Shown in pieces: positions 9,905 to 20,612 of a stretch of DNA of 64,000 bases. This stretch comes from Epiperipatus broadwayi. Taxonomy: Eukaryota; Onychophora; Udeonychophora; Euonychophora; Peripatidae. The first letter of the stretch is position 1. The number at the start of each line of letters is the position of its first letter. Made by a program: the position numbers and the translations under genes. The notes under the pieces are model-generated. The model saw only the letters and a list, made by a program, of their open reading frames with translations. It did no database searches and had not been told where the DNA came from. Location of the stretch: positions 744,001 through 808,000 of the forward strand of contig JAQFVV010012447.1 of assembly GCA_028023455.1 (NCBI GenBank). The letters run 5' to 3'.

Positions 9905-10058
9905 ATATACAAACCATTATACAATTACAAATATCCAGTAACGCCCTCTGTTTAAAGATCTATATCTCAATAATAGCAAAGGTTTGCTATTATTGAGATA
10001 TAGATCTTTAAACAGAGGGCGTTACTGGATATTTGTAATTGTATAATGGTTTGTATAT
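9905..10058. repeat. Perfect 154-bp palindrome
   Basis: The two 76-bp arms are perfect reverse complements around a GG centre at 9981/9982. The left arm includes AACCATTATACAATTAC, CCAGTAACGCCCTCTG and CTCAATAATAGCAAA. There is no spacer and no coding capacity. Zero divergence between arms implies very recent formation or arm-to-arm conversion. Confidence 0.95.
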
Positions 10059-10094
10059 ATATATAAATGAATTTATACAAGTATTAAAATCAAA

Positions 10095-10470
10095 CCAGTC
10101 ACAATTATTAATAATTTTTATTAATTATTCATTAGATGTGAAATTATTCACTTAATGAATAATATTTCTGTAGTATAATTTTCACTACACCACTCTCACT
10201 CAGGATAGAAATTGGTTTCTATCCCCTTTTATAGCATTTTCTGGATGGATGTAATCATAAATATATGATCAAAGACATGTGAAAAAGATGTATAATCCCC
10301 AGGATGCACATTTCATGCTCAAACAGCAGTCATCAGTCGGGAGTGGTGGTTCAACATAAAATATGCATGTTGGTGATCATACATCTTTTTCACATATCTT
10401 TGGTCATCATATATTTATGATTACATCCAGTGATGTAGTGAAATTCATAGTACAGAAATATTGTTCAGTC
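10095..10470. repeat. Foldback family F element
   Basis: The left part follows the family F order seen at 1185-1590 (TTAATTATTCATTAG, TTCTGTAGTATAATTTTCAC, GATGTAATCATAAATATATGATC). The right part (10345-10440) repeats the GATGTA...TTCACAT region inverted. The left arm holds an intact minus-strand hammerhead, and the right arm holds a broken one without the CTGATGA box. Confidence 0.7.
10294..10345 (-). ncRNA. Hammerhead ribozyme, divergent family F
   Basis: On the minus strand, CTGATGA (10336-10330) is followed by stem II TGCT/AGCA with a GTTTG loop, then GAAA. Stem III is ATG-TG-CAT and the cleavage-site base is C. Stem I pairs CCC with GGG plus wobble pairs, but the innermost pair is A/C. 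The catalytic core is complete. The mismatch at the base of stem I may lower activity (inference). Confidence 0.65.
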
Positions 10471-13400
10471 ACAGTTATGATTATAAAATATGTTCGGAAT
10501 ATCATATTAGGTATAATGGTTCAAGCTATCATCTCATCTGACAAAATAAGGTTTTTCTTGAAATACACACTGTTACCAGTAAAAATATTTGCTGACTTTG
10601 TCAATTTTATGTAAAACTAGCTTAGTTTTACTGAAATGTAATGTTAATTTATTAGGATTCATAACTTTAGTGAAATCTTTTGCCTTGCTTCATTTTATAA
10701 TATGATGGATTTTAAATAAGAGAACTGCTTTCCTGATAAATATAAGATCTGATATGGCTAGATAATTCTATTAATATATATTTTGGATCTGAAAATTAAA
10801 AAATATGATGAAAATATTAATAAGATAATTGACAAATTTCCAAGATATGAAAAGTTGAATTTTTTTTTAATGATAAGTAATTTTATTATCAATGTGTTAG
10901 TGCAACTACCAAGCAAATCAAATAAATAAATATCGAGTCTACAAAGGTGAAAAGGGATAGTTTTTTTATTTCACGTAATGTTGCATAACAGTAGATTTTC
11001 ATTTTAAACAGGTACATACTATAATTTGTATGCCACTAATTCTAAATTTAAATTCCAGATCATAGAAATGGAAGCAGATGTTTTAATTTTTATATCAAGA
11101 GGTAATTTTGAATAAGATAATGATAAATACTCCATGAAGTTTAGCTTTGTAATACAGTGAATTACTCAACAGTTAAAATTTTCATGAATGAAATTATTCC
11201 GATGAACTCTGACATTAGAACATCACATGATCTTCTGAGTAATTAGTCATTTGATTATTTTAATATAAATTTTTTGTAATCCTTCATTGTTATTTAATTG
11301 AAAATAAGATGATGATGTCTGAATGATAAGTTGAATTTAATAGAAAATGGATTATTTTATGAATATATATTAATAAACATCACATGATCAATATGTATAG
11401 TGAGTTTTGCTTGTTTTAATATATATTAATATTAGAAAAAAAGTATTTCAGAATAATGAGGCTAACTCTAAGAAATGACAATTATTTTTTTTAACCAGCC
11501 TATTTTTTTTATTTATAAGCATTATAATATAAAATATGAAACATGAAAATAAATATAATAAAAAGAAAAAATACAATACATATATTAAGAGATCATAATA
11601 ATGTATAATACTGAATGTCATACGATGCTTTGAAAAATGTGATAAAGACAAATATCTAAACATAAAAGATCAGATAAAGAGGAAAACAGATAAAGCTATA
11701 AAAGTGAGAAATATACAAATAGAAAAAACCATAACAATGATATTCAAATATTATAGGATTAAAATTCATCAAAAATTGATAAATAATGCCTATATGATGC
11801 AATAGTAAATTGAATCATTACATATAAAAGTGAGATTTGGCAACTGAAGCAAAGAAAGAAAGAGAATTTATGACTACTTACATGAATTACTGGCAAAGAC
11901 ATGTACAAAAATAGAAAATAAAATATCATAAATAATAAAAGATTTAAAAAATAATGAATATAAATCACACTATGATAAATAAAATGAGAATAAGACAAAG
12001 TTTGAATATATATAGGACATGTTTCCAGGAAAATGAATACCATCAAAAAAAAAATTGTCAAAAAATGAGTTGAAAAGAAGGTGTATAGGAAGAAATTAAA
12101 TAAAACATTTTGCAGGAATATTTATATACTGACAGAGAGATATCAGTTTTGGGAATTAGAAGATTTCATACATTATAATAGATCAATATGCATACATAAT
12201 GCATTTTGGATCTGATAGAAAGCATTACTAGAAAAAGAAAAAGATATTTTACAAATTTCTAAAATACTATTTCTTTTTAGGATACTACAGGCACACAAGC
12301 CAGTGCTTGAAATATTGCATGACTAGCTCATACTCTTAACCAGGGTCCATCACATTTAACTTAACACACAAGAAAATAACTATACACTTAAATTACTGGT
12401 GACACAGTAACAAGAGAAAGAGAATAGACCAAATAATATTTAAACATTAATATTTATTTACACACACATATATTTAATAAAATATAAAATAACACAACAT
12501 AATATTTACATAAAAATATAAATGATTACTTTAGACTATAGTTATAATTGTTCTTTATTAAAGTTCATTTCATTTAAAAATAAAGGGTCTAGACTGTGAT
12601 CAGAATATATTTGAAAGTATCTTTACCTAGTTTTTCATTTATTTTATTTTCCAACTGTTTGACCTTTTGTTTCTCTATCGATGGCTTCATGGCTTTCCTT
12701 CCAGATTTCTGTTGAACAATAAGAGAAAAAAAGTATGCAGCAGTGTCTACCTACAATCTAGGCATTTGTTCAGGTATTGATTTGAGGTGAGGCTTCATTT
12801 GATTTGCAGAGGGCTTTGGGCCTGAAGTCCTGCCGAATACTCCTATGGCTTATGAGACTTGCATTATGTAGATCACAGCAGTATTAACTGGTTTTTTATG
12901 GCACTTAAAGTTCTCCAAAACTGCATTCTCTTGCATACTGTATAGTTAGACTCTAAATTGAATGAATAATATTGGACTTCATTTACAGATTGCAGCCCTG
13001 ATTATATATCACAAATCCAACTGTATAGCAATAACATGAACCTAACTGAAGAACAATAGTCAAGTCATTCTTTATATAATTTTTTCTCTTCCATTATTTT
13101 AATTTCTTATCATTATTTTTAATTTTGATTGTAATTGAAATCTGTTTTAATTAATTTTACATTTCTTGTTATCTTAATCCTTCATTCAGATTCATATATT
13201 ATCTCAATAAGAGAGTGTATGTGGTTTTTTAAAATTAATTCAATTGTGAGTTATAATTTTCTTTTATCAGCCAAGTAATCTTTAAGTAATTACATTTTGA
13301 AAGTTTTACTAACATTTCTTTTTACAGACTAATTTTGGTCTGATTTCACATTGGCTTATTTTATACATTATAAATTTTTTCTTTACAAAAAGAAAGAGAA

Positions 13401-14390
13401 AAAAAAGTTTTTAAAATCTTTTTAAAACTAATTCTATTTTAGATTTCTCCCCACCTGCTCTTTAACAAATAGTTTTATTATATTTTAAAAGCAAAATATA
13501 AGCAATATTTTTATTTTATTTTTAAAGTTACATTTTGAAACCACTCCTAATTAATTATTACTTTTGGATTATTCTTCAAATAAATTTGATAATAATTTTT
13601 TTAAAAAAAATTATGAGACATGTAATGCATATATCCACTAGTGTTACTATATACTGGAATATAATTGTTATTACTGCTATTAAAATATATACATGGTAAC
13701 TTGCAGAATTGATTTATTTTATCATCACTCTCACTTCCTGTATGTCAAACTAAGCTAGGAATAGATCTGTGATGCACTGAGGTTAGTTCTGACAAACATA
13801 AATATATAAACTAATCCAGGAAATACAAATCCACATACATTACATGCTAGTTTTGTTTGTCTGTTTATATGATATTTTGTGATGCAGTCTTTTTACTTTT
13901 TTGTAGTGAACTTTACAAAATAGAAATACTTTATCAATTTGCCTAAATTTAACTTCCATTGTATTTTATTCTTAGCATATCTGCCCAAATGGAAGCAAAT
14001 AATATTGCAATTCTCTAGAGTACCTTTGTACTAATCATTATAACAAAACAAATCTGCCTCTCAAAAAACCTGTACTAAATTTATTTAATTTTTTTTTTTG
14101 AAATTCAGTCATTGTTATTTGTTTGGTAATCATGCCAGTGCAATGAAGATGTATGTGATTTTTTGACACATCTGGTAAGCTAAAAAAAACCACATTGATT
14201 TGTTTTACGACCTTGTCAGCATAAGAGCATTCTTAAATGAATGTTTTGTAATGCTTTTATAATGTGACTGTAGGAGGTTATTTCTATGCAAGAAATTGGT
14301 CAAAACATTATCTCTGTGTACAATGAATATAGTTACAGTAGTTAAATCACCATGATAAAATTGAATGGTTATTACTAAGAAATTGCAAGA
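10471..14390. other. Long AT-rich stretch without recognised gene
   Basis: Reading frames at 11448-11663 and 11759-12061 (minus) are low-complexity and match nothing recognised. TTTTGGATCTGA occurs both near 10782 and near 12204 with similar flanks, hinting at a decayed dispersed repeat. The segment 11370-11430 carries a fragment like the tail of family B (CATCACATGATCA, then GTGAGTTTTGC). The stretch 12760-12900 is less AT-rich but unassigned. Confidence 0.5.
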
Positions 14391-14744
14391 AGTATAAGCA
14401 CTAAAAGAGGCACATTTGGTTGCAGTTCATGACCTTTGAGCTCCAGAGCCTGACACTATACCACTGAATAAAAAGATGCAGGACTTCCTTTTAATAATTA
14501 GATGTTTGAGTGCAAATACATTCAAATTTAATAAAATTTTCATCTAAACAAAGTATTTGTGGTGTTGTAGTGGTTGTTATTTTGGAATTTTACGACAATA
14601 GAGTATCTGAATTTACAGCAGCAAGAAGTTTATTATTTCCAGTTTTCAGGGCAAAATTCTCTAGCATTTATTTGCACATTTGTATTCATGCTGATATGAA
14701 TCAAGTTAATATATAAAATAATAATTGGATAGCTTTATTGCTGG

Positions 14745-14840
14745 AGATTTTCTAAGAAGTTCAAGCACCAAGAATCAATCTGAGGAACCTACACTCCAAA
14801 ATTCTGACACTCTATCACTGCAGTGAACCATGCAGGACCA
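14745..14840 (-). mobile_element. tRNA-derived SINE, family S2, diverged
   Basis: On the minus strand the head reads CACTGCAGTGATAGAGTGTC, followed by AGATTGATTCTTGG at the B-box position. The copies at 33462-33560 and 39238-39345 show the same layout (a GATAGAG- or GGTGGAG-like A-box region, a B-box-like GATTGATTCT, then CTTGA...). A weaker possible fragment lies at 14395-14475. Confidence 0.45.
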
Positions 14841-14897
14841 AACTAATATATAATTTCCCTTCTTAAGTTTTATCAATGTCAACAAATGAAACTTATA

Positions 14898-14905
14898 AAA
14901 ATTGG
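14898..14905. other. Target-site duplication, Merlin left flank
   Basis: AAAATTGG occurs here and at 17513-17520 directly outside the terminal inverted repeats. An 8-bp duplication is the expected length for the Merlin superfamily. Confidence 0.85.
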
Positions 14906-15438
14906 GGTAATCCTGAGTTATAGCGGTCTCGACACTTCACCCTCTATTTTTAAAAAACTTAACTACATCTTTTTCCTACTAACTGTATCCAACTTTAATC
15001 AGTGTATCTAAGTCTGAATAAACTATATCTAAGTATAAATGTTAATAATAAAAAATTAAAAAAAAACATTTTCATGTGTAGTTTTCACTTCTAATGTATA
15101 TCTAGTGGTCGTTACTGTATATATAACTGTAAATAAATAAACTGTATTAACTATAAATGTATTTACATAAAGATGAATAAATAAAAAAAAAAGAACTTAC
15201 GATCCGTGTTTCGAACTACATTATTCTCACTATGTAATTGCAAAGTATATCTAACTATAAATGTATTTTTTACATGAAAATAAATAAATAAAATGTAATA
15301 AAACTTACATTTTTATGCACTATTTAGAGATATCTTGCCTGGAAAAAGTGTCCACCAAAAAAATTCCCTACTGTCAAAATTATGAACTACTTTTGTCACG
15401 TGTAATTTTTGCCGCGTGTAATTTTTGCTTTTTAAAAA

Positions 15439-15917
15439 ATGGCAGATAGAGTTTCTATCACTTATTTAGTTCCTCCAAATGAAATTGTGGATGTTGTGTA
15501 TGTTCTGGCAGAAACATGGAATACTCATCGTCTGCTAGAACAATTTCAAACTGTGAATTATCCATGAAGTGGCTTGCCAGGAGGCATTTGTTAAAGAATA
15601 GCATGCTATGTCTGCGATGCAATATTCAGTGTTCACTGATAAAATATTTGGCCAGCATAGATGGTGTTAGATGGCAATGCAAAATGTATCACCAATGTAC
15701 ATCAATAGAAAGAGGCTTGCAAAAATGTTTCTTAGCTGAAATCGCAGACAGATCGGCTGACACTCTGGAAACGCTCATCCAGCAACATGTTTTGCCTGGA
15801 ACACATATCATCAGTGATGGCTGGTGTGCATATAATAATATCAGTGATCTTTCTAATGGTACATATCTCCACTTCTTACTGATGTATGTTGGTGACACAT
15901 TTTGCATTGCCATCTAA
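15439..15917 (+). pseudogene. Merlin (ISXO2-like) transposase, deleted and frameshifted
   Basis: Translation starts MADRVSITYLVPPNEIVDV and runs out of frame near 15560, where a one-base deletion separates it from the next frame. That frame (ORF 15516-15917) reads MKWLARRHLLKNSMLCLRC, a CxxC zinc-binding pair completed by WQCKMYHQC. It then jumps directly to EIADRSADTLETLIQQHVLP and THIISDGWCAYNN. The latter matches the second catalytic Asp region of ISXO2-like/Merlin DDE transposases. The segment that should carry the first catalytic Asp is missing between these blocks, so the protein cannot be catalytic. The minus-strand twin keeps the correct frame across the deletion point. Confidence 0.85.
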
Positions 15918-16145
15918 CACCATTACGCTGGCCGAATATTTTACCAGTGAACACTGAATATTGCATCGCAGACATAGCATGCTATTCTTTAACAAACGCC
16001 TCCTGGCAAGCCACTTCATGGACAATTCCACAGTTTGAAATTGTTCTAGCAGACGACAAGTATTCCATGTTTCTGCCAGAACATCTGCAACATCCACAAT
16101 TTCATTTGGAGGAACTAAATAAGTGATAGAAACTCTATCTGCCAT
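15876..16145 (-). pseudogene. Merlin transposase N-terminal half, inverted copy
   Basis: The 89-codon frame begins MADRVSITYLVPPNEIVDVA and stays open through SMKWLARR and the zinc-finger Cys pair (CLRC). It then shifts frame and stops, losing WQC...C. It mirrors 15439-15710 as the other arm of the foldback. It has no catalytic domain, so at most it would make a DNA-binding fragment (inference). Confidence 0.8.
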
Positions 16146-16296
16146 TTTTTAAAAAGCAAAAATTACACATGACAAAAGTGGTTTATAATTTTGACAATAG
16201 GGAATTTTTTTGGTGGAAACTTTTGCCAGGCAAGATATCTCTAAATAGAGGATAAAAATGTAAGTTTTATTACATTTTATTTATTTATCTTCATGT

Positions 16297-17125
16297 ATGT
16301 AAACAATATTTATCTAAATCGCATGTTGTTAAAATTGATAATAAATTGAAAGTATGCTAGCCTTTCACATGCGCAATTATAACAGAGAAAGCCAATCAGA
16401 TTTAAAACAGATATCTAATAAATAATCAAGCTTAGACACGAGACAAAGATTTTGATAGAAAAGGTTGATACCAACCTTTTCTAAACTTAACTTTATATAT
16501 ATATAAGCCAGTCTTAAGCATCTTAGCCTGAAAGCTTTAAATATATAAACAAATACAATTATCATTCATTGTGTTATATATTTAAAGCTTTCAGGCTAAG
16601 ATGCTTAAGACTGGCTTGTATATATAAAAAAAGTTAAGTTTAGAAAAGGTTGGTATCAACCTTTTCTATCAAAATCTTTGTCTCCTGTCTAAGCTTGATT
16701 ATTTATTAGATATCTGTTTTAAATCTGATTGGCTGTCTCTGTTATAATTGTGCATGTGAAAGGCTAGCATACTTTCAATTTATTATCAATTTTAACAACA
16801 TGCAATTTAGATAAATATTGTTTACATACGTTGTTGCTATGAAAATTGCGGTATAGTAAATCTGAGATTTCGTGCCGTAATATATTATATTAATAACACA
16901 ATGAATGATAATTGCATTTGTTTATATATTTAAAGCTTTCGGGCTAAGATGCTTAAGACTGGCTTATATATATAAAGTTAAGTTTAGAAAAGGTTGGTAT
17001 CAACCTTTTTTATCAAAATCTTTGTCTCGTGTCTAAGCTTGATTATTTATTAGATGTCTGTTTTAAATCTGATTGGCTGCCTCTGTTATAATTGTGCATG
17101 GGAAAGGCTAGCATACTTTCAATTT
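16297..17125. repeat. Family D2 foldback nested in Merlin
   Basis: There are three related arms. Two face each other around 16560 (GCTTTCAGGCTAAGATGCTT and inverse), and a third direct copy lies at 16895-17125. Each unit has AAGCCAGTCTTAAGCAT, the hairpin AAAAGGTTG-GTAT-CAACCTTTT, GTCTAAGCTTGATTATTTAT, GATTGGCTG and GGCTAGCATACTTTC. It interrupts the right Merlin arm between copies of TTTATCTTCATGTA-like sequence, so it inserted after Merlin had formed its inverted arms. Confidence 0.75.
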
Positions 17126-17512
17126 ATTATCTTCATGTAAAAAATACATTTATAGTTAGATATACTTTGCAATTACATAGTGAGATATATAACGTAGTTC
17201 GAAACACGGATCGTAAGTTCATTTTTATTTATTTATTCATCTTTATGTAAAAACATTTATAGTCAATATAGTTTATTTATTTACAGTTATATATACAGTA
17301 AAGACCGCTAGATATACATTAGAAGTGAAAACTATGCATGAAAATGTAAGTTATTTTTAATTTTTTTTAAATTAACATTTATACTTAGATATAGTTTATT
17401 CAAACTTAGATACACTGATTAAAGTTGGATACAGTTAGTAGGAAAAAAAATGTTGTTAAGTTTTTTAAAAATAGAGGGCGAAGTGTCGAGACCGCTATAA
17501 GGCAGTTTTACC

Positions 17513-17520
17513 AAAATTGG
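17513..17520. other. Target-site duplication, Merlin right flank
   Basis: This is the second copy of AAAATTGG, directly after the right terminal inverted repeat. Confidence 0.85.
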
Positions 17521-17544
17521 AATATGAATTTACTCCATTATTTT

Positions 17545-17765
17545 ATCCTAGGCAAAATTCTCCATACAGAAGCGCCACCCAGTACACGTCAGAGTAATCA
17601 ATGGATTGTGTATAAAATCCTTATCTAGTGCCTACTCATCCAATACCCCTAGACTAGTTTATAGTTTGTGACTTGCTCTGGGTGGCACTACTACATGGAG
17701 AATTTTGCCTCTGTTATAACAACTTGTTTATGCATAGGAATGATGATCATGTGATATTCTTTTAT
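17545..17765. repeat. Family B foldback, decayed
   Basis: It has the arm layout of 20345-20775 (GGCAAAATTCTCCATACAG, GAGTAATCAATGGAT, AGTGCCTACTCATCCAATA, ATGGAGAATTTTGCCT). The ribozyme core is largely deleted: ACTAGTCTAGGGGTATTGG remains on the minus strand, but the CTGANGA box is gone. Confidence 0.65.
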
Positions 17766-18399
17766 CGTTTGTTATGTATCCTAGCTTAGAGGAAGTTGGT
17801 TTATCTGTATTCGCCAATGCATTATATTGAAACACACTTTATATATTGAGTTTTGTTTAGGTTTTTATTCAATGCGAAAAGTTTTGTTTTAGACAGCTAT
17901 ATTTATTTTGCCACAGGGGTTCCGGCGGATTCTGCTAATATACTGTATATATACATTAGAACAAGATTAAGTTAACAATTCATTGAAGTTAATATTTGTA
18001 ATGATTTAAAAGATAAAGCTGCAAAAGTACATTCTTATTCAATTTAAAAGATTCTGTTTTAAGTCGTCAACATGTTTAATGTCAATTAAAATTCTCTTGA
18101 CTTTTAAAGACGCAATTAAAATAACATTTCAATTTTCTTTTTTCTTTTATAGAATGATCAAATAAGTTTTGTTTAGTAACAAACGAGTGTTTTAATAGTA
18201 AAGTGTAGAATGATTAATTTTACTTATTGTTCATCAGTAATTTATAAATAAAATTTCTGAGAATCACATACTGCAATAAAACTAAAAATTTTATTATCTA
18301 ATCAATAAAAAAATAACTCGTTATATCTAAACAATTCTAGATATATATATAAGTCATGAGTTTTTAAACAGACGAACATTTTCTTGCAAATAGGCGGCT
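17766..18399. other. Nothing recognised
   Basis: AT-rich sequence with no gene or shared repeat identified. Confidence 0.5.
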
Positions 18400-18580
18400 C
18401 ATAGTCAACCTAGCTGACCATTTAATATTGGTTAGTAAATAAGTATGTAGCTATTTTTGGCTACAGCATACGTCAAGGAGAGAAAACAGCTTAAAAGACC
18501 ACCGGCCAGCAATTGGAAAACCGAAAGTATTGCCTTCTAGTTCATAGTTCCTCTGTGAGAAACCATGAAAGAAGCCTCTG
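18400..18580 (+). repeat. Diverged dispersed repeat, family H
   Basis: It shares an ordered set of blocks with 34180-34340: an AATATTG...ATATGTAGCTATTTT-like stretch, a following CTA-rich part and a TTCCTCTGTGAGAAACC-like block. It also contains GTAGCTATTTTTGGCTAC, a short perfect hairpin. The class is unknown. Confidence 0.45.
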
Positions 18581-18663
18581 TTTTATAGCTAGAATATTCA
18601 AGAATAGTTATTTATCTGATTTGGAATTAATTTGGTACCACTGAGTTACATCACGGATTTGCA

Positions 18664-19446
18664 ATCCTATCACAACCATCCACCAGTCCAGAAGTCAAAC
18701 CAACCACTCTCACTATAGATACACTTTGTCAAGCAATCCATATAGTACATGTTACAATTAAATTTCATATAGGGACATTACTTCTAGAGCAACCCAAACT
18801 TAAATTTTTTTTATATATATTTTTTTATTTTATTAAATACAATTCTATCACACATTACTAAAACATATGACCAAAGACATGTAAAAATATGGGTATTTTG
18901 TGCTGAATCAGCATTCATCAGTTGGCTCTCAGATCACAATTTTTTAGACATAACTTCATCATTTTTTAAGTACTATATATATTTACAGATATTAAATTAC
19001 TATAATTTACAGGTTTCAAATTTTCTGTACAACTTCAAACCACTATATGAAAATATATTAATAACTGTTACTAAGCATTTATTAAACTAGACGTTATTCA
19101 TAGCCCAAAGATATAGTTTTTTTTCTTTTTTTTAAGTTATTAGTTAATGGATAATATATGTACAGAATAAGAGGTATCAACACTTGATTTCCTTGCCCCT
19201 GTTGACAGTTTTAATAACTTTCACACTTCCACATAGGATGAAAGCTGCAGTCTCTTTTGACACCTTTTGAAGGAATATACAATCACTGCAGAGCTTTAGT
19301 TTCAACAATAAAATTGTTTAAGTTTGGGGGTTTTCTAGAACATGTGCTATATGGATTGTTTGACAAAATGTAAGTGTCTAATGTATCTATAGTGGGAGAT
19401 GTTGGTATGATTTATGGGCTAATGGATGGCTATGATAGGAATGCAA
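18664..19446. repeat. Foldback with arms of about 130 bp around a family F insert
   Basis: The arm at 18664-18800 (CTATAGATACACTTTGTCAA, GCAATCCATATAGTACATG) matches the inverse of 19316-19446 (ATGGATTGTTTGACAAAATG, CTATGATAGGAATGC). The spacer of about 515 bp contains a family F fragment at about 18845-19000. Its hammerhead relic on the minus strand has an intact CTGATGA (18921-18915) but AAAA in place of GAAA. Confidence 0.7.
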
Positions 19447-19649
19447 ATGTGATATATCTCATTGAAAACTTTAGTTACTTTCTGTTATTCATATAATCTG
19501 AGTTACTTCCTTATTATTTTCATATATTATAATTGAATTTTCATTTCATATTTAGAAGTTGTTGAAACTAAAACTTGCTTTAATCCTCTGAATATAGCAT
19601 TTTGCCTGTTAAAAATTTTGTGCTGATATAAACATAAGAACATTTATTT

Positions 19650-20165
19650 ATACATTAGACTATTTTTATCACCTAATATTAAGTATTGAATTTCTTTAGA
19701 AAATTTAACTTTATGTGAATTTTGAAATTATATTCAACTGTTAGTAAGAGCACAAAGGTTAGTATATGCACAATGTTTCAAGTGATATTTATTCTCTTTC
19801 CTTCTTCAAGTGTCGCTAGCCTGACCAGTGACATTACTAGCATGCCTGTTGAATCTCGGCCCTTAAATATTTAAAATATTAAAATTTAAGATAATGCTCT
19901 AACTAATTGAGCCATCCTTTCAGAGACTGGCATTATCTTAAAATTTAATATTCAAGAATCTAAAGATCCAGGTTCAATTCTCATGCTGTCACTGGTCAGT
20001 CCAGCAACATCTGAAGAAGAAAGATGAGTAATACCTCTCAAAACATTGTCCATATACTAACCTGTGTACTATTATTAACAGTTGATGCGAAATTTAAATA
20101 AAGTTAAATTTTTTTAAAGACATTCAAAACTTAATATTAGATGATAAAAATTGTCCAATATATAA
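19650..20165. mobile_element. Head-to-head dimer of tRNA-derived SINE family C
   Basis: Two copies face away from each other around about 19912. On the minus strand the left copy begins TGGCTCAATTAGTTAGAGC (19914-19895), an excellent tRNA D-arm/A-box match. The right copy begins GGCATTATCTTAAAATTTAA and has a B-box-like GGTTCAATTC. Both bodies share TGTCACTGGTCAG, CTGAAGAAG, AACATTGTCCATATACTAAC and TTAACAGTTGA. Arms are about 240 bp each. A single copy lies at 36800-37065. The structure is that of a tRNA-headed SINE with a conserved body. Confidence 0.8.
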
Positions 20166-20446
20166 ATACAACTAAGATACCATCATCACAAAACTTCAGG
20201 AAAACAATAAGAACATTCTGTATATTAGGGTGTTATGCTGTTATTAGTAAAATAAGTTTATAAAATATACAAAAAAATTCAATATAGACAAATTATGAGT
20301 AATTAATAATATATATAACATTATGGCAGTTAACTATTTTTTAAAACAGGCAAAACTCTCCACACAGTAATGCCACACAGTGCCAAGCAGAGTAATCAAT
20401 GGATGCCAGAAGGCTTGTGCATAAAATCCCTATCTAGTGCCTACTC

Positions 20447-20505
20447 ATCCAATATCCCCAGACTAGTTTCTGGCTTATGGCCTTCGTCAGTAAGGAGCTT
20501 TGTAT
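20447..20505 (-). ncRNA. Hammerhead ribozyme, family B
   Basis: On the minus strand, CTGACGA (20490-20484) fits the CTGANGA consensus with C at the variable position. Stem II is GGC/GCC around CATAA. GAAAC-TA-GT-C gives a minimal stem III and C at the cleavage site. Inner stem I is TCCTTA/TGGGGA with two G-T wobbles. Outer stem I is ATACAA/TTGGAT with one mismatch. This is the best-preserved core of the family here. The pair bordering stem II is A/A, which is unusual. Confidence 0.7.
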
Positions 20506-20553
20506 CTGAGAGCACTACACCTAGATCTTAGTATCGAGGTGCAGTGCTCTCAG

Positions 20554-20612
20554 ATCCAAAGCTCCTCACTGACAAAGGCCACAAGCCAGAAACTAGTCTG
20601 GGGATATTGGAT
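20554..20612 (+). ncRNA. Hammerhead ribozyme, family B, core mutated
   Basis: Stem I is perfect: ATCCAA/TTGGAT outside and TCCTCA/TGGGGA inside, with an AGC/TA internal loop. Stem II is GGC/GCC and GAAAC-TA-GT-C is intact. The core reads CTGACAA, with G8 changed to A, an essential position. It is therefore predicted inactive despite ideal helices. Confidence 0.65.

Larger units (their letters stand above)
14906..17512. mobile_element. Merlin DNA transposon with long foldback arms
   Basis: The element is 2607 bp, bounded by GGTAATCCTGAG and GGTAAAACTGCC (reverse complement of the right end). Both continue into TATAGCGGTCTCGACACTTC. The inverted arms extend about 390 bp (14906-15310 and 17120-17512), then continue inward through the 5' part of a transposase gene on both strands (15310-15700 and 15876-16290). 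Family D2 repeats at about 16297-17125 are nested in the right arm. Transposase remnants resemble the IS1016/ISXO2-like domain shared with Merlin. It is defective: internal deletion, frameshift and inverted duplication of the 5' half. Confidence 0.9.

Noticed and set aside
11448-12061. Two minus-strand hydrophobic frames as membrane proteins
   Set aside because: They are Phe/Leu/Tyr-rich translations of A-rich plus-strand DNA and lack any family signature.
20010-20060. CTGAAGAAG...GAAACATTG of SINE family C as a hammerhead
   Set aside because: The intervening bases cannot form stem II and stem I does not pair in any of the three copies.
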